A stretch of DNA of 41,702 nt from Candidatus Anaerobiospirillum merdipullorum (GCA_018883895.1 JAHLFG010000009.1:1-41702); one strand, 5' to 3'; positions 18,587-27,573 are shown, counted from the first letter of the stretch. Notes: generated from the letters alone by a model not told the origin. Numbers and translations are program-made.

Positions 18587-20353
18587 ATGTTGGCAAAAAC
18601 AGACATAAAAAATCTCCTTGACGATCTAGAGAATGAGCGCGTAGAGCGCACGATCTCCACCTCAAATACGGATAAGTTTGCTCAAGCAGTGTGCGCGTTT
18701 GCCAATGATATACGGAACAGCAATCAGTCCGGCTATCTATTTATCGGAGTTAATGATGATGGCTCGTTGAGCGGACTAAAAGTTACTGATGAATTACTGC
18801 GTAATCTAGCCGGGCTCCGTTCAGATGGTAATATCCTTCCTCAGCCTGCTTTGATGGTGTATAAGGAAAACTTCCCTGATGGGGATGTGGCTATTGTGGA
18901 AGTGAAGCCTAGTCTGATGCCGCCTGTAAGGTATAAAGGAAAGACTTGGATTCGCATAGGTGCTAGGAAAGCGATAGCCAACGAGGAAGAAGAACGCATC
19001 CTTATTGAGAAGCGTCAATTCCATATCAGCACGTTTGATACCCAGCCTTGCTTTGGATCCACCTTGAGTGACCTCGATGTCGATTTGTTCCAAAGTGAAT
19101 ATCTCCCCAAGGCGATTTCCCCGGAGATATTAAAAAATGACAAAAGGGATGTGGAGCAGCAACTAGCTTCATTGCGATTGTTCGACCGTAACTATAAATG
19201 TCCGACCAATGCCGGCATGTTGCTTCTTGGATATAGTCCACAGTCTTATATTTTTGGCGCTTATATACAATATGTGCGTTTTGGCGGTTTAAATCGGGCA
19301 GCTAAGGTAGTTAAAGAGAACCGTTTTTCGGGTAATCTGATCCAAATGCTCAAAGAAGTGGATGCCTTTGTCAAATACTCCATTGAGGATAGACGTCCCG
19401 TCTTTATATCAGCCCTACGGGAAGAAGAGCGGATAAATTACCCGTATATAGTCATACGTGAATTGCTGATGAATGCAGTAATGCATCGCTCATACGAAGG
19501 AAGCAATGCTCCAACAAAGTTTTACGAGTATGTGGACCGCATCGAAATAGATAATCCCGGCAATTTGTATGGCAAGGCGAGGATTGAGAATTTTCCCAAC
19601 GAAAACGATTATCGTAATCCGGTATTGGCTGAAGCTCTGAAGACGTTGGGATATGTTAATAAGTTTGGACGTGGCATCAATATGGTGCAAGAGGTTTTGT
19701 CAAAAAACGGCACTCCTTCCGCACGATTTTTCTTGGATGACATTACTACGTTTAAGGTTGTCGTACGTAATGCGGAATATATAGCCTTAACAGAAGATTC
19801 TAAAGAGAATGCTACTGGCGATGGCACTAATGGCACCGATGGCGCTAATGGCACCGATGGCGCTAATGGCACCGATGGCACCGATGGCACCGATGGCACC
19901 GATGGCACCGATGGCACCGATGGCACTAATGGCACCGATGGCACCGATGGCACTAATGGCACCGATGGCACTAATGGCGCTAATGGCACCGATGGCACTA
20001 ATGGTACTAATGGCGCTAATGGCACCGATGACGCCAATGGCACTAATGGCACCGATGGCACCGATGGCACTAATGGCGCTAATGGCGCTAATGGCGCTAA
20101 TGGCGCTAATGGCACCGATGGCACCGATGGCACTAATGGCACTAATAATGCCCATACTTATAAACAAGCCAACGATAGAAGAATCAAGCTCGTGGACATT
20201 ATCCGTACAAATACGAAGGTCTCAGTTTTTGAGTTGGCTAAACTTACAGGCATGTCTCGCCGCACCATATCGCGTGATATTAACATACTGAAATCACAAG
20301 GCAAACTTCAACGTGTAGGAAGTAATAAAAACGGGTATTGGATAATAGCTTAA
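18587..20353 (+). CDS. AlbA_2 (Schlafen-like) / GHKL ATPase-like protein with Gly-X-Y repeats and C-terminal HTH
   Basis: Residues ~14-135 look like an AlbA_2 putative nucleic-acid-binding domain (FAQAVCAFANDIRN, GYLFIGVNDDGSLSGL, TWIRIGARKAIAN). A central GHKL/HATPase_c_4-like part has the N-box RELLMNAVMHRSYEG from residue 291 and the glycine box FGRGINMV from 360. Residues 413-520 are 36 consecutive Gly-(Thr/Ala)-(Asp/Asn) triplets. The last ~60 residues form a winged HTH (VSVFELAKLTGMSRRTISRD). Proteins with this domain pair are common, mobile, mostly uncharacterised putative regulators, sometimes near defence loci. No Shine-Dalgarno is obvious before ATG 18587. Base and codon use differ from the ribosomal cluster, consistent with transfer. 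Function unknown. Confidence 0.8.
   Translation: MLAKTDIKNLLDDLENERVERTISTSNTDKFAQAVCAFANDIRNSNQSGYLFIGVNDDGSLSGLKVTDELLRNLAGLRSDGNILPQPALMVYKENFPDGDVAIVEVKPSLMPPVRYKGKTWIRIGARKAIANEEEERILIEKRQFHISTFDTQPCFGSTLSDLDVDLFQSEYLPKAISPEILKNDKRDVEQQLASLRLFDRNYKCPTNAGMLLLGYSPQSYIFGAYIQYVRFGGLNRAAKVVKENRFSGNLIQMLKEVDAFVKYSIEDRRPVFISALREEERINYPYIVIRELLMNAVMHRSYEGSNAPTKFYEYVDRIEIDNPGNLYGKARIENFPNENDYRNPVLAEALKTLGYVNKFGRGINMVQEVLSKNGTPSARFFLDDITTFKVVVRNAEYIALTEDSKENATGDGTNGTDGANGTDGANGTDGTDGTDGTDGTDGTDGTNGTDGTDGTNGTDGTNGANGTDGTNGTNGANGTDDANGTNGTDGTDGTNGANGANGANGANGTDGTDGTNGTNNAHTYKQANDRRIKLVDIIRTNTKVSVFELAKLTGMSRRTISRDINILKSQGKLQRVGSNKNGYWIIA
19823..20146 (+). repeat. 36 x 9-bp in-frame minisatellite
   Basis: A 324-bp tract is built only from the units GGCACCGAT, GGCACTAAT and GGCGCTAAT, with one GACGCC variant and one GGTACT. 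It encodes Gly-Thr-Asp, Gly-Thr-Asn and Gly-Ala-Asn. Because 9 is a multiple of 3, gain or loss of units keeps the reading frame. The units are interspersed rather than blocked, as expected from repeated slippage and unequal exchange. Confidence 0.95.
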
Positions 20354-20486
20354 TAATTGAGATTTAAGATGCTTATCTGCATCCCAGCTAATGGAGCTTT
20401 GTTGCTTCTGAGCTTGCCACGGTACAAGCATGCGCAGGCTGGGTGGGGGCTTTACTTAAAAGGTTTTACTGGGCAGATAGCACTAA

Positions 20487-20510
20487 AAAGCCCGCACGCA
20501 GGCGGGCTTT
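20487..20510 (-). terminator. Bidirectional intrinsic terminator
   Basis: AAAGCCCGC (20487-20495) and GCGGGCTTT (20502-20510) form a 9-bp stem with a six-base loop. Read on the minus strand the stem is followed by a T-rich tract, ending the HAD phosphatase operon. It can also serve the convergent AlbA_2 gene. The rest of 20354-20536 shows nothing else recognisable. Confidence 0.8.
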
Positions 20511-20536
20511 ACTGAGATGTTGCTTAAAGGTTTAAG

Positions 20537-21199
20537 TTAAGACCAGTCTAAAATCGGCCAGCCACGCTTTTGCGCTTCTTGACGCAATAAGGTACCGGGA
20601 TTGACCGCGGTGACCTTATCGGCCTTGAGGCATAAGGGCAAATCATTGATGGAGTCGGTATAAAACTCCACGGTGGCCCCATGCAGTCCGTGGGCGTCAA
20701 TAAAGTTCTCTAAAGCCGTGACCTTGCCGGCCTTAAACGGCGGCTTCCCAATAATCTCGCTTGATAAGTGATTGTCTTTGACCGCCACTTGCACGGCCAC
20801 CACGCCATCTAAGGGCGGCAGCTGTGCGCAGACACGGCGGACGATATAGTCCGCTGAGGCGGAAATGACGATGCAGTGGGCACCTTCGGCACGCTTCTTT
20901 TCTATGAGCTCTACGCCTTGCGGGTAGATCAGCGGCTTAATGGAGGTACTGACATACTCATCTAGCAGTTGATTTAACTTTGCCATATCGTAGTGGGCGA
21001 CGGCCTGCGAGGTAAAGGCAATATAGTCCTCGACCTTCATAGTGCCGGCGTCATAGCAATCCATCAGCTCACGCTCGCGCGCGACAAAGCCTTCTGGATC
21101 ATCTACCAACTGATGCTGTGCCAAATACTGGCACCAGGAGGTACTGCTATCGGCCTTAATTAAGGTTAAATCTAAATCAAATACCGCTACGTGAGGCAT
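20537..21199 (-). CDS. HAD-IB family phosphatase (SerB-like)
   Basis: A 220-aa cytoplasmic haloacid-dehalogenase-type phosphatase. Motif I is FDLDLT with the nucleophile D8 and D10; motif II is in VISAS; the lysine is in PPFKAGK; motif IV is YTDSINDLPL. The insert pattern fits the SerB-like IB subfamily, whose members act on small phosphate monoesters. It is the last gene of the second ABC-transporter operon, with its Shine-Dalgarno (GGAG) right at the ATPase gene stop. Its substrate may be a phosphorylated product of the imported compound. Identity as phosphoserine phosphatase is not supported by context. Confidence 0.8.
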   Translation of the reverse strand: MPHVAVFDLDLTLIKADSSTSWCQYLAQHQLVDDPEGFVARERELMDCYDAGTMKVEDYIAFTSQAVAHYDMAKLNQLLDEYVSTSIKPLIYPQGVELIEKKRAEGAHCIVISASADYIVRRVCAQLPPLDGVVAVQVAVKDNHLSSEIIGKPPFKAGKVTALENFIDAHGLHGATVEFYTDSINDLPLCLKADKVTAVNPGTLLRQEAQKRGWPILDWS

Positions 21200-21207
21200 A
21201 CGGGCTC

Positions 21208-22221
21208 CTAGCTATTAAGGGCTTGTAATTCAGACGGGGTAAAGTATAACTCTACCTGCTGCCCATCCTTTAAGGTGCTGGTCTGTAAGTTCAGGCTATC
21301 AACCGTGATCTCGGTACCCGCGACCTCGGTGGTGCAACGCAACACGCTACCTAATAACTGCACAAACTTAATCGTGGCCGGTAACGGACCTACCAGGCCC
21401 GGCACAGCCTCTTGCGGCTTACCGATATAGATGGACTCCGGACGCACCGCGCACTTGTACTTGCCATCAAAGTGGAAATACTTTTGGGCAAAGTCCGCAG
21501 GCAGGATATTGTAGCTACCGATAAAGCCGGCGGCAAATTCATCGACCGGATGCTCGTAGATCTCAGCCGGGGCGCCGGACTGAATAATCGCACCTTTATT
21601 CATGAGGAAAATACGATCGGACATCACCATGGCCTCTTCTTGATCGTGGGTCACGAAGATGGTGGTGAGGTTAAGTTCCTTCTGAATCTGGCGGATTAAG
21701 TAGCGCAGACGCTTTCTAATCTTAGCGTCAAGGGCCGACAGTGGCTCGTCTAAGAATAAAATGCGCGGACGGACCACTAAGGCACGGGCCAAGGCCACAC
21801 GCTGACGCTGACCACCGGATAACTCATCGATGAAGTGATCTTCACGGCCGTTTAATTCCACCAGGTCAATGGCCTCACGCACCGCCTTGTCAATCTCCGT
21901 TTGCGGGGTCTTCTTAATCTTCAGACCAAAGGCGATATTGTCATAGGCGGTCATGTTCGGGAACAGGGCGTAGGATTGGAACACCATGCCGATGCCACGC
22001 TTTTGCGGCGGCAGATTGGTGATGTCCTCACCGGCAACCATGATATGACCATCTTCGACACTATTAAGGCCGGCAATGCAACGTAATAAGGTTGACTTAC
22101 CGCAACCGGACGGGCCTAACAGGGTAATGAACTCTCCTTGCTCAATGGTAAAGTTGATATTGGAGAAAACCTTAGTGTCATTAAAACTCTTAGATAAATT
22201 CTGGACAACGACAAAACTCAT
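21208..22221 (-). CDS. ABC importer ATPase (iron/polyamine/2-aminoethylphosphonate class)
   Basis: 337 aa. Walker A GPSGCGKSTLL, Q-loop VFQSYALFPNM, signature LSGGQRQRVALARAL, Walker B ILFLDEPLSALD and H-loop VTHDQEEAM are all present. A C-terminal TOBE-type extension follows (VRPESIYIG). This architecture is shared by PotA, FbpC and PhnT. It overlaps the upstream permease gene by 4 bp. Neighbouring phosphonate genes make a phosphonate or phosphoester substrate plausible, but sequence alone does not decide it. Confidence 0.85.
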   Translation of the reverse strand: MSFVVVQNLSKSFNDTKVFSNINFTIEQGEFITLLGPSGCGKSTLLRCIAGLNSVEDGHIMVAGEDITNLPPQKRGIGMVFQSYALFPNMTAYDNIAFGLKIKKTPQTEIDKAVREAIDLVELNGREDHFIDELSGGQRQRVALARALVVRPRILFLDEPLSALDAKIRKRLRYLIRQIQKELNLTTIFVTHDQEEAMVMSDRIFLMNKGAIIQSGAPAEIYEHPVDEFAAGFIGSYNILPADFAQKYFHFDGKYKCAVRPESIYIGKPQEAVPGLVGPLPATIKFVQLLGSVLRCTTEVAGTEITVDSLNLQTSTLKDGQQVELYFTPSELQALNS

Positions 22222-22997
22222 TTACGTTTTCCTATACGGTTGGCGATAAAGGTGAACACGAAGATAAAGGCAAAGTAGAACATGACCAGGGCCGAGGTGA
22301 AGTGACCGCTGATTTGCCGCGTGTTGAATAAGTAGATCTGAATGGTCTCATAACGGGTACCCACCAAGATATTGGCAAAGACGAACTCGCCAAAGAGGAT
22401 GGAGAAGGAAATGAAGACCGCGGACAGTAAGCCCTTCTTTAAGTTCGGCAGCACGGTGAGGAAGAAAGCCTGCGCGGTGCTGGCGCCTAATAAACGGGCG
22501 GCGTCCATTAAATCGTGCAGCGCAATGGCGGTAAAGCTATTGGCCAGCGAGCGGTAAATGAACGGGATCACCATGGTGAAGTAGGTGAAAATCAAGATCC
22601 AGAAGGTGCCGGAAATGGGCAGAATACCATCGGAATAGAGCTGAATTAAACCTACCGAAGAAACCACCGGCGGGACTGCAAACGGTAAAATCACCACGAA
22701 GTTGAAGAACTTCTTTAACTTCGGGAAGGTGTAGAACACCATGAAAATCATCGGCACCATCAGCACGATGGAAAGTAACATGGCGGCGGTGCAGACAAAG
22801 AGTGAGCGGAAGAATGACGCTAAGAAGCGCGGATCGGTCACTAATTGAATGTACCACTGTAAGGTCAGGCCATCGGGCAGAATGGTTGCACCCCACTTAG
22901 TGGCAATGGAGTACAGAAAAGTCGCCACAATCGGCAGCACCATGATAAAGATGATGACGGCGACGATAATCTTATGAATTGGCTTGGTATTTTGCAT
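22218..22997 (-). CDS. ABC importer permease (second of pair)
   Basis: 259 aa with about six membrane segments, starting MQNTKPIHKIIVAVIIFIMV. The EAA loop is recognisable as DLMDAARLLGASTAQAF. PotC/PhnV-like family. It overlaps the first permease gene by 26 bp and the ATPase gene by 4 bp, so the three are coupled. Confidence 0.82.
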   Translation of the reverse strand: MQNTKPIHKIIVAVIIFIMVLPIVATFLYSIATKWGATILPDGLTLQWYIQLVTDPRFLASFFRSLFVCTAAMLLSIVLMVPMIFMVFYTFPKLKKFFNFVVILPFAVPPVVSSVGLIQLYSDGILPISGTFWILIFTYFTMVIPFIYRSLANSFTAIALHDLMDAARLLGASTAQAFFLTVLPNLKKGLLSAVFISFSILFGEFVFANILVGTRYETIQIYLFNTRQISGHFTSALVMFYFAFIFVFTFIANRIGKRK

Positions 22998-23841
22998 AAC
23001 GCGATCTTCCTAAGAGCAAGTAGTTAATAGCCACGATAAAGGCCATCAAGATCATGAGCACCACCGAAATGGCTGCGGCAAGATTGGGCTCTAAGAACAT
23101 GTCACCGGACACTAAGCTGGCAATACGCACCGTAATGACGTTGTAATTACCGGCAGTTAACGCATAGACCGACGCATAAGCGCCCATGGCATTGGCCAGC
23201 AGAATGATAAAGGTACCGATAATGGCCGGGGTTAAAATCGGTAGGGCCACCATGCGGGTAAACTCCCAAGTGGTCGCACCCATTAACTGCGCCGCCTCTT
23301 GCCACTCATCGCGCAGCGCATCAAAGGCCGGATAGAGTAACAGTACGCCTAGCGGAATTTGGAAGTAGGTGTAGATGGCAAGTAAGCCCCACTTAGAGTA
23401 GAGATTAAATTCATCGATAATCCCCAGGCCTTGCAGTAGCAGGGTCACGGCGCCGTTTACGCCTAAGATGATGATGAAGGCAAAGGCCAGCGGCACACCG
23501 GAGAAGTTACTGCTCATATTGATAAAGGAAATTACCAGGGAGCGTAAGCGGTTGTCGGTGCGACGCAGCGAATTTACCAAGATAAGGGAAATGAGCAGAC
23601 CCAAGATGCTTGAGACCACAGAGAGCCACAAGCTGTTTTTAAAGGCCTGCAGGGTAAAGGCGGAGCTGAAGATGTCTTTATAGTGATCAAAGGAAAAACT
23701 ACCTTCGACATTAAAGCTGTTTACCACCACCCACAAAATGGGCAAGATTTGGAATAAGAAGAAGAATAAGGCGAACGGACCCATGCAGACTAAAATCGTC
23801 AGCAGGCGATCGCGCTTACTACGTTGACTACGTTGTGCCAT
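22972..23841 (-). CDS. ABC importer permease (first of pair)
   Basis: 289 aa, basic N-terminus (MAQRSQRSKRDR) then about six membrane segments. The EAA loop reads EWQEAAQLMGATTWEF. PotB/PhnU-like family. It lies 4 bp after the phosphodiesterase-like gene and overlaps the next permease. Confidence 0.82.
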   Translation of the reverse strand: MAQRSQRSKRDRLLTILVCMGPFALFFFLFQILPILWVVVNSFNVEGSFSFDHYKDIFSSAFTLQAFKNSLWLSVVSSILGLLISLILVNSLRRTDNRLRSLVISFINMSSNFSGVPLAFAFIIILGVNGAVTLLLQGLGIIDEFNLYSKWGLLAIYTYFQIPLGVLLLYPAFDALRDEWQEAAQLMGATTWEFTRMVALPILTPAIIGTFIILLANAMGAYASVYALTAGNYNVITVRIASLVSGDMFLEPNLAAAISVVLMILMAFIVAINYLLLGRSRYAKYQANS

Positions 23842-23845
23842 AAAG

Positions 23846-24652
23846 TTATTTCCTTAAAAAGTCTGTCGGATGCGGCAAGTTATGCGTAAGGCCGAGAATA
23901 TTGGCACACAACCCACAGATTTCAGTTTGTTTAAGGCTTAAGTTTTCCTTCAGGGTAAAGGCATCGCCAAAGGTAAAGAACGGCACCTGCCGCTCAATTG
24001 CGAGCGTGCCCCCATGGCTTTTATCGTTATTCATCCCGTGATCGGAGGTAATGATGACTTGATAGCCTTCATTAAGCCAGGTATCGATAAAGCGGGAGAT
24101 TAAGACATCCACCTTGCGGGCCTGATTGCGATACTCCATGCTGTCAAAACCATAGTGATGACCACAATCATCAATATTCATCGGATGGAAGTAGAGCAAA
24201 TCAGGTTGATAGGCGCGCCGTAACATTTCTGCATCATTAATCACGCATTCATCGGCATAGTCATCCCACATATAGAAGATGCCGTGATTAATGGGCTTAT
24301 GCATATCATGGACGATGCGGTCGGTAATCGGGTCATACGGGGCGTGATTGCACAGCTCACTTATCCAGTGGTAGGCCGAAGCAGCAGTTACCTTACCTTG
24401 CGCTTGGCATAAGGAGAAGATCGTCGGCACCTCCAGGCGCTTTACCGTGGCGTTGCAGACAATGCCGCTTTCTACCGGTAATTTGCCTGACAAGAGGCAG
24501 GCATAAAGCGGGCGGGATAAGGAGGGCAGCGCACACTGTACTTGATACAGCCGTCCCTTACCGGCTTCGCACAAGGCCTGGCAATAGCCCATACATTGTG
24601 CGGCCACTTCGTAATTAAGGCCGTCTAAGACGGCCAAAACTAGCTTATTCAT
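23846..24652 (-). CDS. Alkaline phosphatase superfamily hydrolase (type I phosphodiesterase/PhnA-like)
   Basis: 268 aa without a signal peptide, so cytoplasmic. The metal-binding pattern of the superfamily is visible: D10 in LAVLDGLNYE, a likely Ser46 nucleophile in LPSLSRP, DDCGHHYG, TSDHGM and SHGG. Family members hydrolyse phosphomonoesters, phosphodiesters or, in PhnA, phosphonoacetate. At 268 aa it is much shorter than PhnA (about 400). It sits between the binding protein and permease genes of the importer, so it probably acts on the imported compound. Substrate unknown. Confidence 0.75.
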   Translation of the reverse strand: MNKLVLAVLDGLNYEVAAQCMGYCQALCEAGKGRLYQVQCALPSLSRPLYACLLSGKLPVESGIVCNATVKRLEVPTIFSLCQAQGKVTAASAYHWISELCNHAPYDPITDRIVHDMHKPINHGIFYMWDDYADECVINDAEMLRRAYQPDLLYFHPMNIDDCGHHYGFDSMEYRNQARKVDVLISRFIDTWLNEGYQVIITSDHGMNNDKSHGGTLAIERQVPFFTFGDAFTLKENLSLKQTEICGLCANILGLTHNLPHPTDFLRK

Positions 24653-24671
24653 AACCTCATGCCAATCCAGA

Positions 24672-25730
24672 TTAACCCTGATAAATCAGCACGTTTTCCT
24701 GCCACATACGCGGTAAGGTCTTGGAAGAGCGCTCAAAGGCCTCAAAGTCCTTAATCGGGCGGGCGTTCTTGTACTGGCTGTCAGGCAGTAACTTGGCCTT
24801 AACTTCATCCGGTAACACCACATCGCTACGAATCGGGCGAGCATAGCCGTTGGCTAAGTTGATCTGGCCCTTATCGGAGAAGATGAACTCACGGGCAAGC
24901 TTGGCGGCATTGGGGTGAGCGGCATACTTATTGATGATGGTGGAGTAGCCGGAGGTCACCGAGCCTTCTTCCGGGATGCAGACTTCAAAACGGCTCGGAT
25001 CAATCTGATCGCGATAACTTAAGGCGTTAAAGTCCCATAAAATGGCCACTTCAACTTCGCCCTTCTCTAAGTAAGCGATGGACGGATCGGTAAAGAGCAG
25101 ACGGCCCTGCTTGGCAAGCTCGGCAAAGAAATCAAAGGCCGGCTGTAAATTGCCTTCATCACCACCCATAGCAAAGGCGGCGGCTAAGACGGCATTGTTG
25201 GCCTGAGCGGCAATACCCACATCACCGACGGTGACCTTGTAATCACCCTTTAATAAGTCAGCCCAGGTCTTGGGCGGGTTCTTCACTAAGGTCTTATTGG
25301 TCATAAAGGCGATGGTGCCGGTGTAAGCTAAGCACCAGTGACCGTCCTTATCCTTAGCCCAATCCGGGATGGAGTCCCAAGTGGTCGGCTTGTAGGGCTG
25401 GGTCACACCCTTGTCCACGGCGATCTTAACGAAGGCCTGACCGATATCACCGATATCACCGGTAGGATTGCTTCTTTCGGCGTCAAACTTAGCAATTTCC
25501 TGCGCCGAGCTCATGTCGGTGTCCATGTGCTTAATGCCATAGAGTTTTTCGATGTCAGCCCAAGTTTCTTTCCAGTTGGCCCACGGATCCGGCATAGCCA
25601 GTGACCACACTTCGCCTTCTTGCTGAGCGGCGGCGACTAAATCAGCCGGGGCAGTATCAGCGGCAAAAGCACTGGCGGAGGTTAAAGTAGCAGCTAAGAT
25701 GGCAGCTGCAGCACTAAGCTTTAGGTTCAT
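24672..25730 (-). CDS. Periplasmic substrate-binding protein of the second ABC importer
   Basis: I start at MNLKLSAAAAILAATLTSAS (ATG at 25730), preceded by AAGGAA; an ATG five codons upstream lies ahead of that Shine-Dalgarno. A signal peptide ending near ASAFAAD is followed by a type 2 periplasmic-binding fold of the PotD/FbpA/PhnS kind (TNKTLVKNPPKTWADLLKGD is the typical hinge-side segment). 352 aa after this start choice. First gene of its operon, downstream of the phnE terminator. Ligand unproven; a phosphonate or organophosphate is inferred from context. Confidence 0.82.
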   Translation of the reverse strand: MNLKLSAAAAILAATLTSASAFAADTAPADLVAAAQQEGEVWSLAMPDPWANWKETWADIEKLYGIKHMDTDMSSAQEIAKFDAERSNPTGDIGDIGQAFVKIAVDKGVTQPYKPTTWDSIPDWAKDKDGHWCLAYTGTIAFMTNKTLVKNPPKTWADLLKGDYKVTVGDVGIAAQANNAVLAAAFAMGGDEGNLQPAFDFFAELAKQGRLLFTDPSIAYLEKGEVEVAILWDFNALSYRDQIDPSRFEVCIPEEGSVTSGYSTIINKYAAHPNAAKLAREFIFSDKGQINLANGYARPIRSDVVLPDEVKAKLLPDSQYKNARPIKDFEAFERSSKTLPRMWQENVLIYQG

Positions 25731-25859
25731 ATATTTTCCTTGCATAACAATGCTATTGTTTCAGTAGGGTAGGAGTTTTATTTGGCTTGCAGTGTAAAGG
25801 TGAGAGGTAAAGTTAAATAGGCGGTAAGGTAAAGGGCAGGTAAAATTGCCGCCCTTTTT

Positions 25860-25876
25860 GGTAAAGTTGTGTAAAC
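25860..25876 (-). promoter_or_regulatory. Motif shared with the phnX upstream region
   Basis: GGTAAAGTTGTGTAAAC here resembles GGTGAAGTTTGTGTAAAG at 31337-31354 (one indel). On the minus strand the core is TTTACACAA(A)CTTYACC. Each copy lies upstream of the first gene of a phosphonate-region operon. It may be a common operator; neither the regulator nor a clear promoter could be assigned. Confidence 0.3.
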
Positions 25877-25896
25877 TTTGTAAAAAAGGATGTCAA

Positions 25897-25916
25897 AAGG
25901 CGGCGTCAGCCGCCTT
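25897..25916 (-). terminator. Intrinsic terminator of the phnX-phnE operon
   Basis: AAGGCGGC (25897-25904) and GCCGCCTT (25909-25916) with a GTCA loop. Read on the minus strand the stem is followed by a T-run. It separates the PhnDCE operon from the second importer operon. Confidence 0.75.
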
Positions 25917-25939
25917 AAAACATCGTATATGGTGAGTAT

Positions 25940-26770
25940 TTAACTTAAACGGCGCTTGATGGCCACAAAGGCGCGCTCAATGCCAAAGGCAATGAGGAAG
26001 ACTAAGGTAATCGCCACGCCGGCGGTACCAAAATCATAGCCTTGCAAACTCGTGGCAATCACATAACCCACGCCACCGGCGCCCACCATACCTAAGATGG
26101 CGCACTCAGAAAAGTTAATTTCCAAACGCATGCCACACCAGGCCATAATCTGCGATAGCGCAGCCGGCAATACTGCGTTAAAGAAGATATTGACGCGTGA
26201 GGTGCCGGTGGTCTCTAAGGCCTCAATGGTCTCATTGGGGATGGACTCAAAGCTTTGGGCAAAGGATTTGGTGAAAAAGGCGGTGGTATGCACACACAGC
26301 CCGGCCACGCCGGCCTCCGGGCCCATGCCCAAGCACACTAACATCAATAAAACCCAAATGGGAGTTGGCACGGCACGCAAGAAAGAGAAGAAAGCCTGCG
26401 TGAAGGCTGCTAGCCACGGCAATTTAAACACATTGCGTGCCGCGCACATGCCAAAGAAAATGCCTAAGACCAAGCTGTATAACAGTGACAGTGCGGCAAT
26501 GCAGATGGTGTCAGTTAAGGCCGAGAGCACCACGCTCATATACTCAAAATTAAAGTGCCCCAGTTGCCAAAAGACCCGGCCAATATCGGGAATACGCGCG
26601 CCGATTTTGCCCCAATCGATGTCCAAAAAGAGCAGGCTTAACACGCATAAGATAAGGCAGTTAATGAGGAAAATCGGCACGGCCTTATTTCTGTTTTTAC
26701 ATTTAACCGGAATTTTGGGCGTACGCTGACGCTCCTGACAAAAGGTAATATTGGCAAGCGATTCGCTCAT
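25940..26770 (-). CDS. phnE: Phosphonate ABC transporter permease PhnE (second copy)
   Basis: 276 aa, cytoplasmic N-terminus then about five or six membrane segments. The binding-protein-dependent permease loop ETIEALETTGTSRVNIF is typical of PhnE. It overlaps the upstream phnE by 4 bp (ATGA). The pair of adjacent PhnE permeases presumably forms a heterodimer. Confidence 0.88.
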   Translation of the reverse strand: MSESLANITFCQERQRTPKIPVKCKNRNKAVPIFLINCLILCVLSLLFLDIDWGKIGARIPDIGRVFWQLGHFNFEYMSVVLSALTDTICIAALSLLYSLVLGIFFGMCAARNVFKLPWLAAFTQAFFSFLRAVPTPIWVLLMLVCLGMGPEAGVAGLCVHTTAFFTKSFAQSFESIPNETIEALETTGTSRVNIFFNAVLPAALSQIMAWCGMRLEINFSECAILGMVGAGGVGYVIATSLQGYDFGTAGVAITLVFLIAFGIERAFVAIKRRLS

Positions 26771-27573
26771 TTTAATAACTCCCGTCGCAAGATAGCGGTC
26801 AGACGGTCAACTAAGATCACCATCAGCGCAATTAACAAGATAATGCTGCAGGCAATGTCATAGCGGAAAGTTTTGATATAAGAAAAGAGCACCATGCCCA
26901 CACCGCCGCCACCTACCATGCCCACGATGGTGGAGGCGCGAATATTGACCTCAATGCAGTATAAAAACCAGGCGATAAAACCGTTAAGGCAAGCGGGCAC
27001 AATGGCTTGACTGACCCGTTGCGGGAAAGATGCCCCCACCGCAGTGAGGCTTTCGACGCAATCATTGGATACATCCTCCATCGTTTCGACAAAGGCGCGC
27101 ACCATAAAGGCAAAGCTGGTGATGCAGAGGGCGATAAAGCCCACCCCGGTGCCGATGCCTAAGGAGGAGAAAAGAATAAAGGCCCACACTAAGGTCGGAA
27201 TATTACGTAAAAAGGTCGCAAAGCCACGTACGAATTTGGCCGCGCGAGGAAAAGGGGAAATCTTTTCACTGCCAAAGAGGGCGGTTAAAAAGGCCAAAAT
27301 AGCGGCAATGGTGGTCGATGACATCGCCAAGGCTAAGGTAACCACTACGCTCTCCAGCACCCCCGGCAGACGGCTTAATTTGGGCAGTCGCGGCGGCAGG
27401 AAATCTTGACTGACAAATTGCCAAATGCTATCGGCATGGATAAATAAGGTCAGCCCGTTAAAGTGGGTTACGGCGGTGCTAAGGATAAAGACCACCATCA
27501 CCACGAGAAGAAAGATGGTGTAAACGCGCTTTAAATCGGGCGCAATTAAAGGGATCTTAACTGCCTGCTTCAT
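26767..27573 (-). CDS. phnE: Phosphonate ABC transporter permease PhnE (first copy)
   Basis: 268 aa membrane protein with the loop DCVESLTAVGASFPQRV and the following GGGGVGMVLFSYIKTFRYD characteristic of PhnE. It begins 17 bp inside the end of phnC and overlaps the second phnE by 4 bp. Confidence 0.9.
   Translation of the reverse strand: MKQAVKIPLIAPDLKRVYTIFLLVVMVVFILSTAVTHFNGLTLFIHADSIWQFVSQDFLPPRLPKLSRLPGVLESVVVTLALAMSSTTIAAILAFLTALFGSEKISPFPRAAKFVRGFATFLRNIPTLVWAFILFSSLGIGTGVGFIALCITSFAFMVRAFVETMEDVSNDCVESLTAVGASFPQRVSQAIVPACLNGFIAWFLYCIEVNIRASTIVGMVGGGGVGMVLFSYIKTFRYDIACSIILLIALMVILVDRLTAILRRELLK

Noticed and set aside
19823-20146. CRISPR-like array
   Set aside because: The 9-bp units are contiguous, with no unique spacers, and are in frame inside a protein.
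19787-20291. Long ORFs of Ser-Ala-Ile-Gly, Val-Pro-Leu or Met-Ala-Pro repeats on both strands over the minisatellite
   Set aside because: A 9-bp repeat without stops is open in every frame; only the plus-strand frame continues into recognisable domains on both sides.
20537-21199. Calling the HAD phosphatase SerB
   Set aside because: It shares the IB motifs but lies in a transport operon with no serine genes, and lacks the N-terminal domain of E. coli SerB.
26097-26729. 210-codon plus-strand ORF opposite phnE
   Set aside because: It mirrors the membrane protein coding sequence, has no ribosome site and no recognisable domain.
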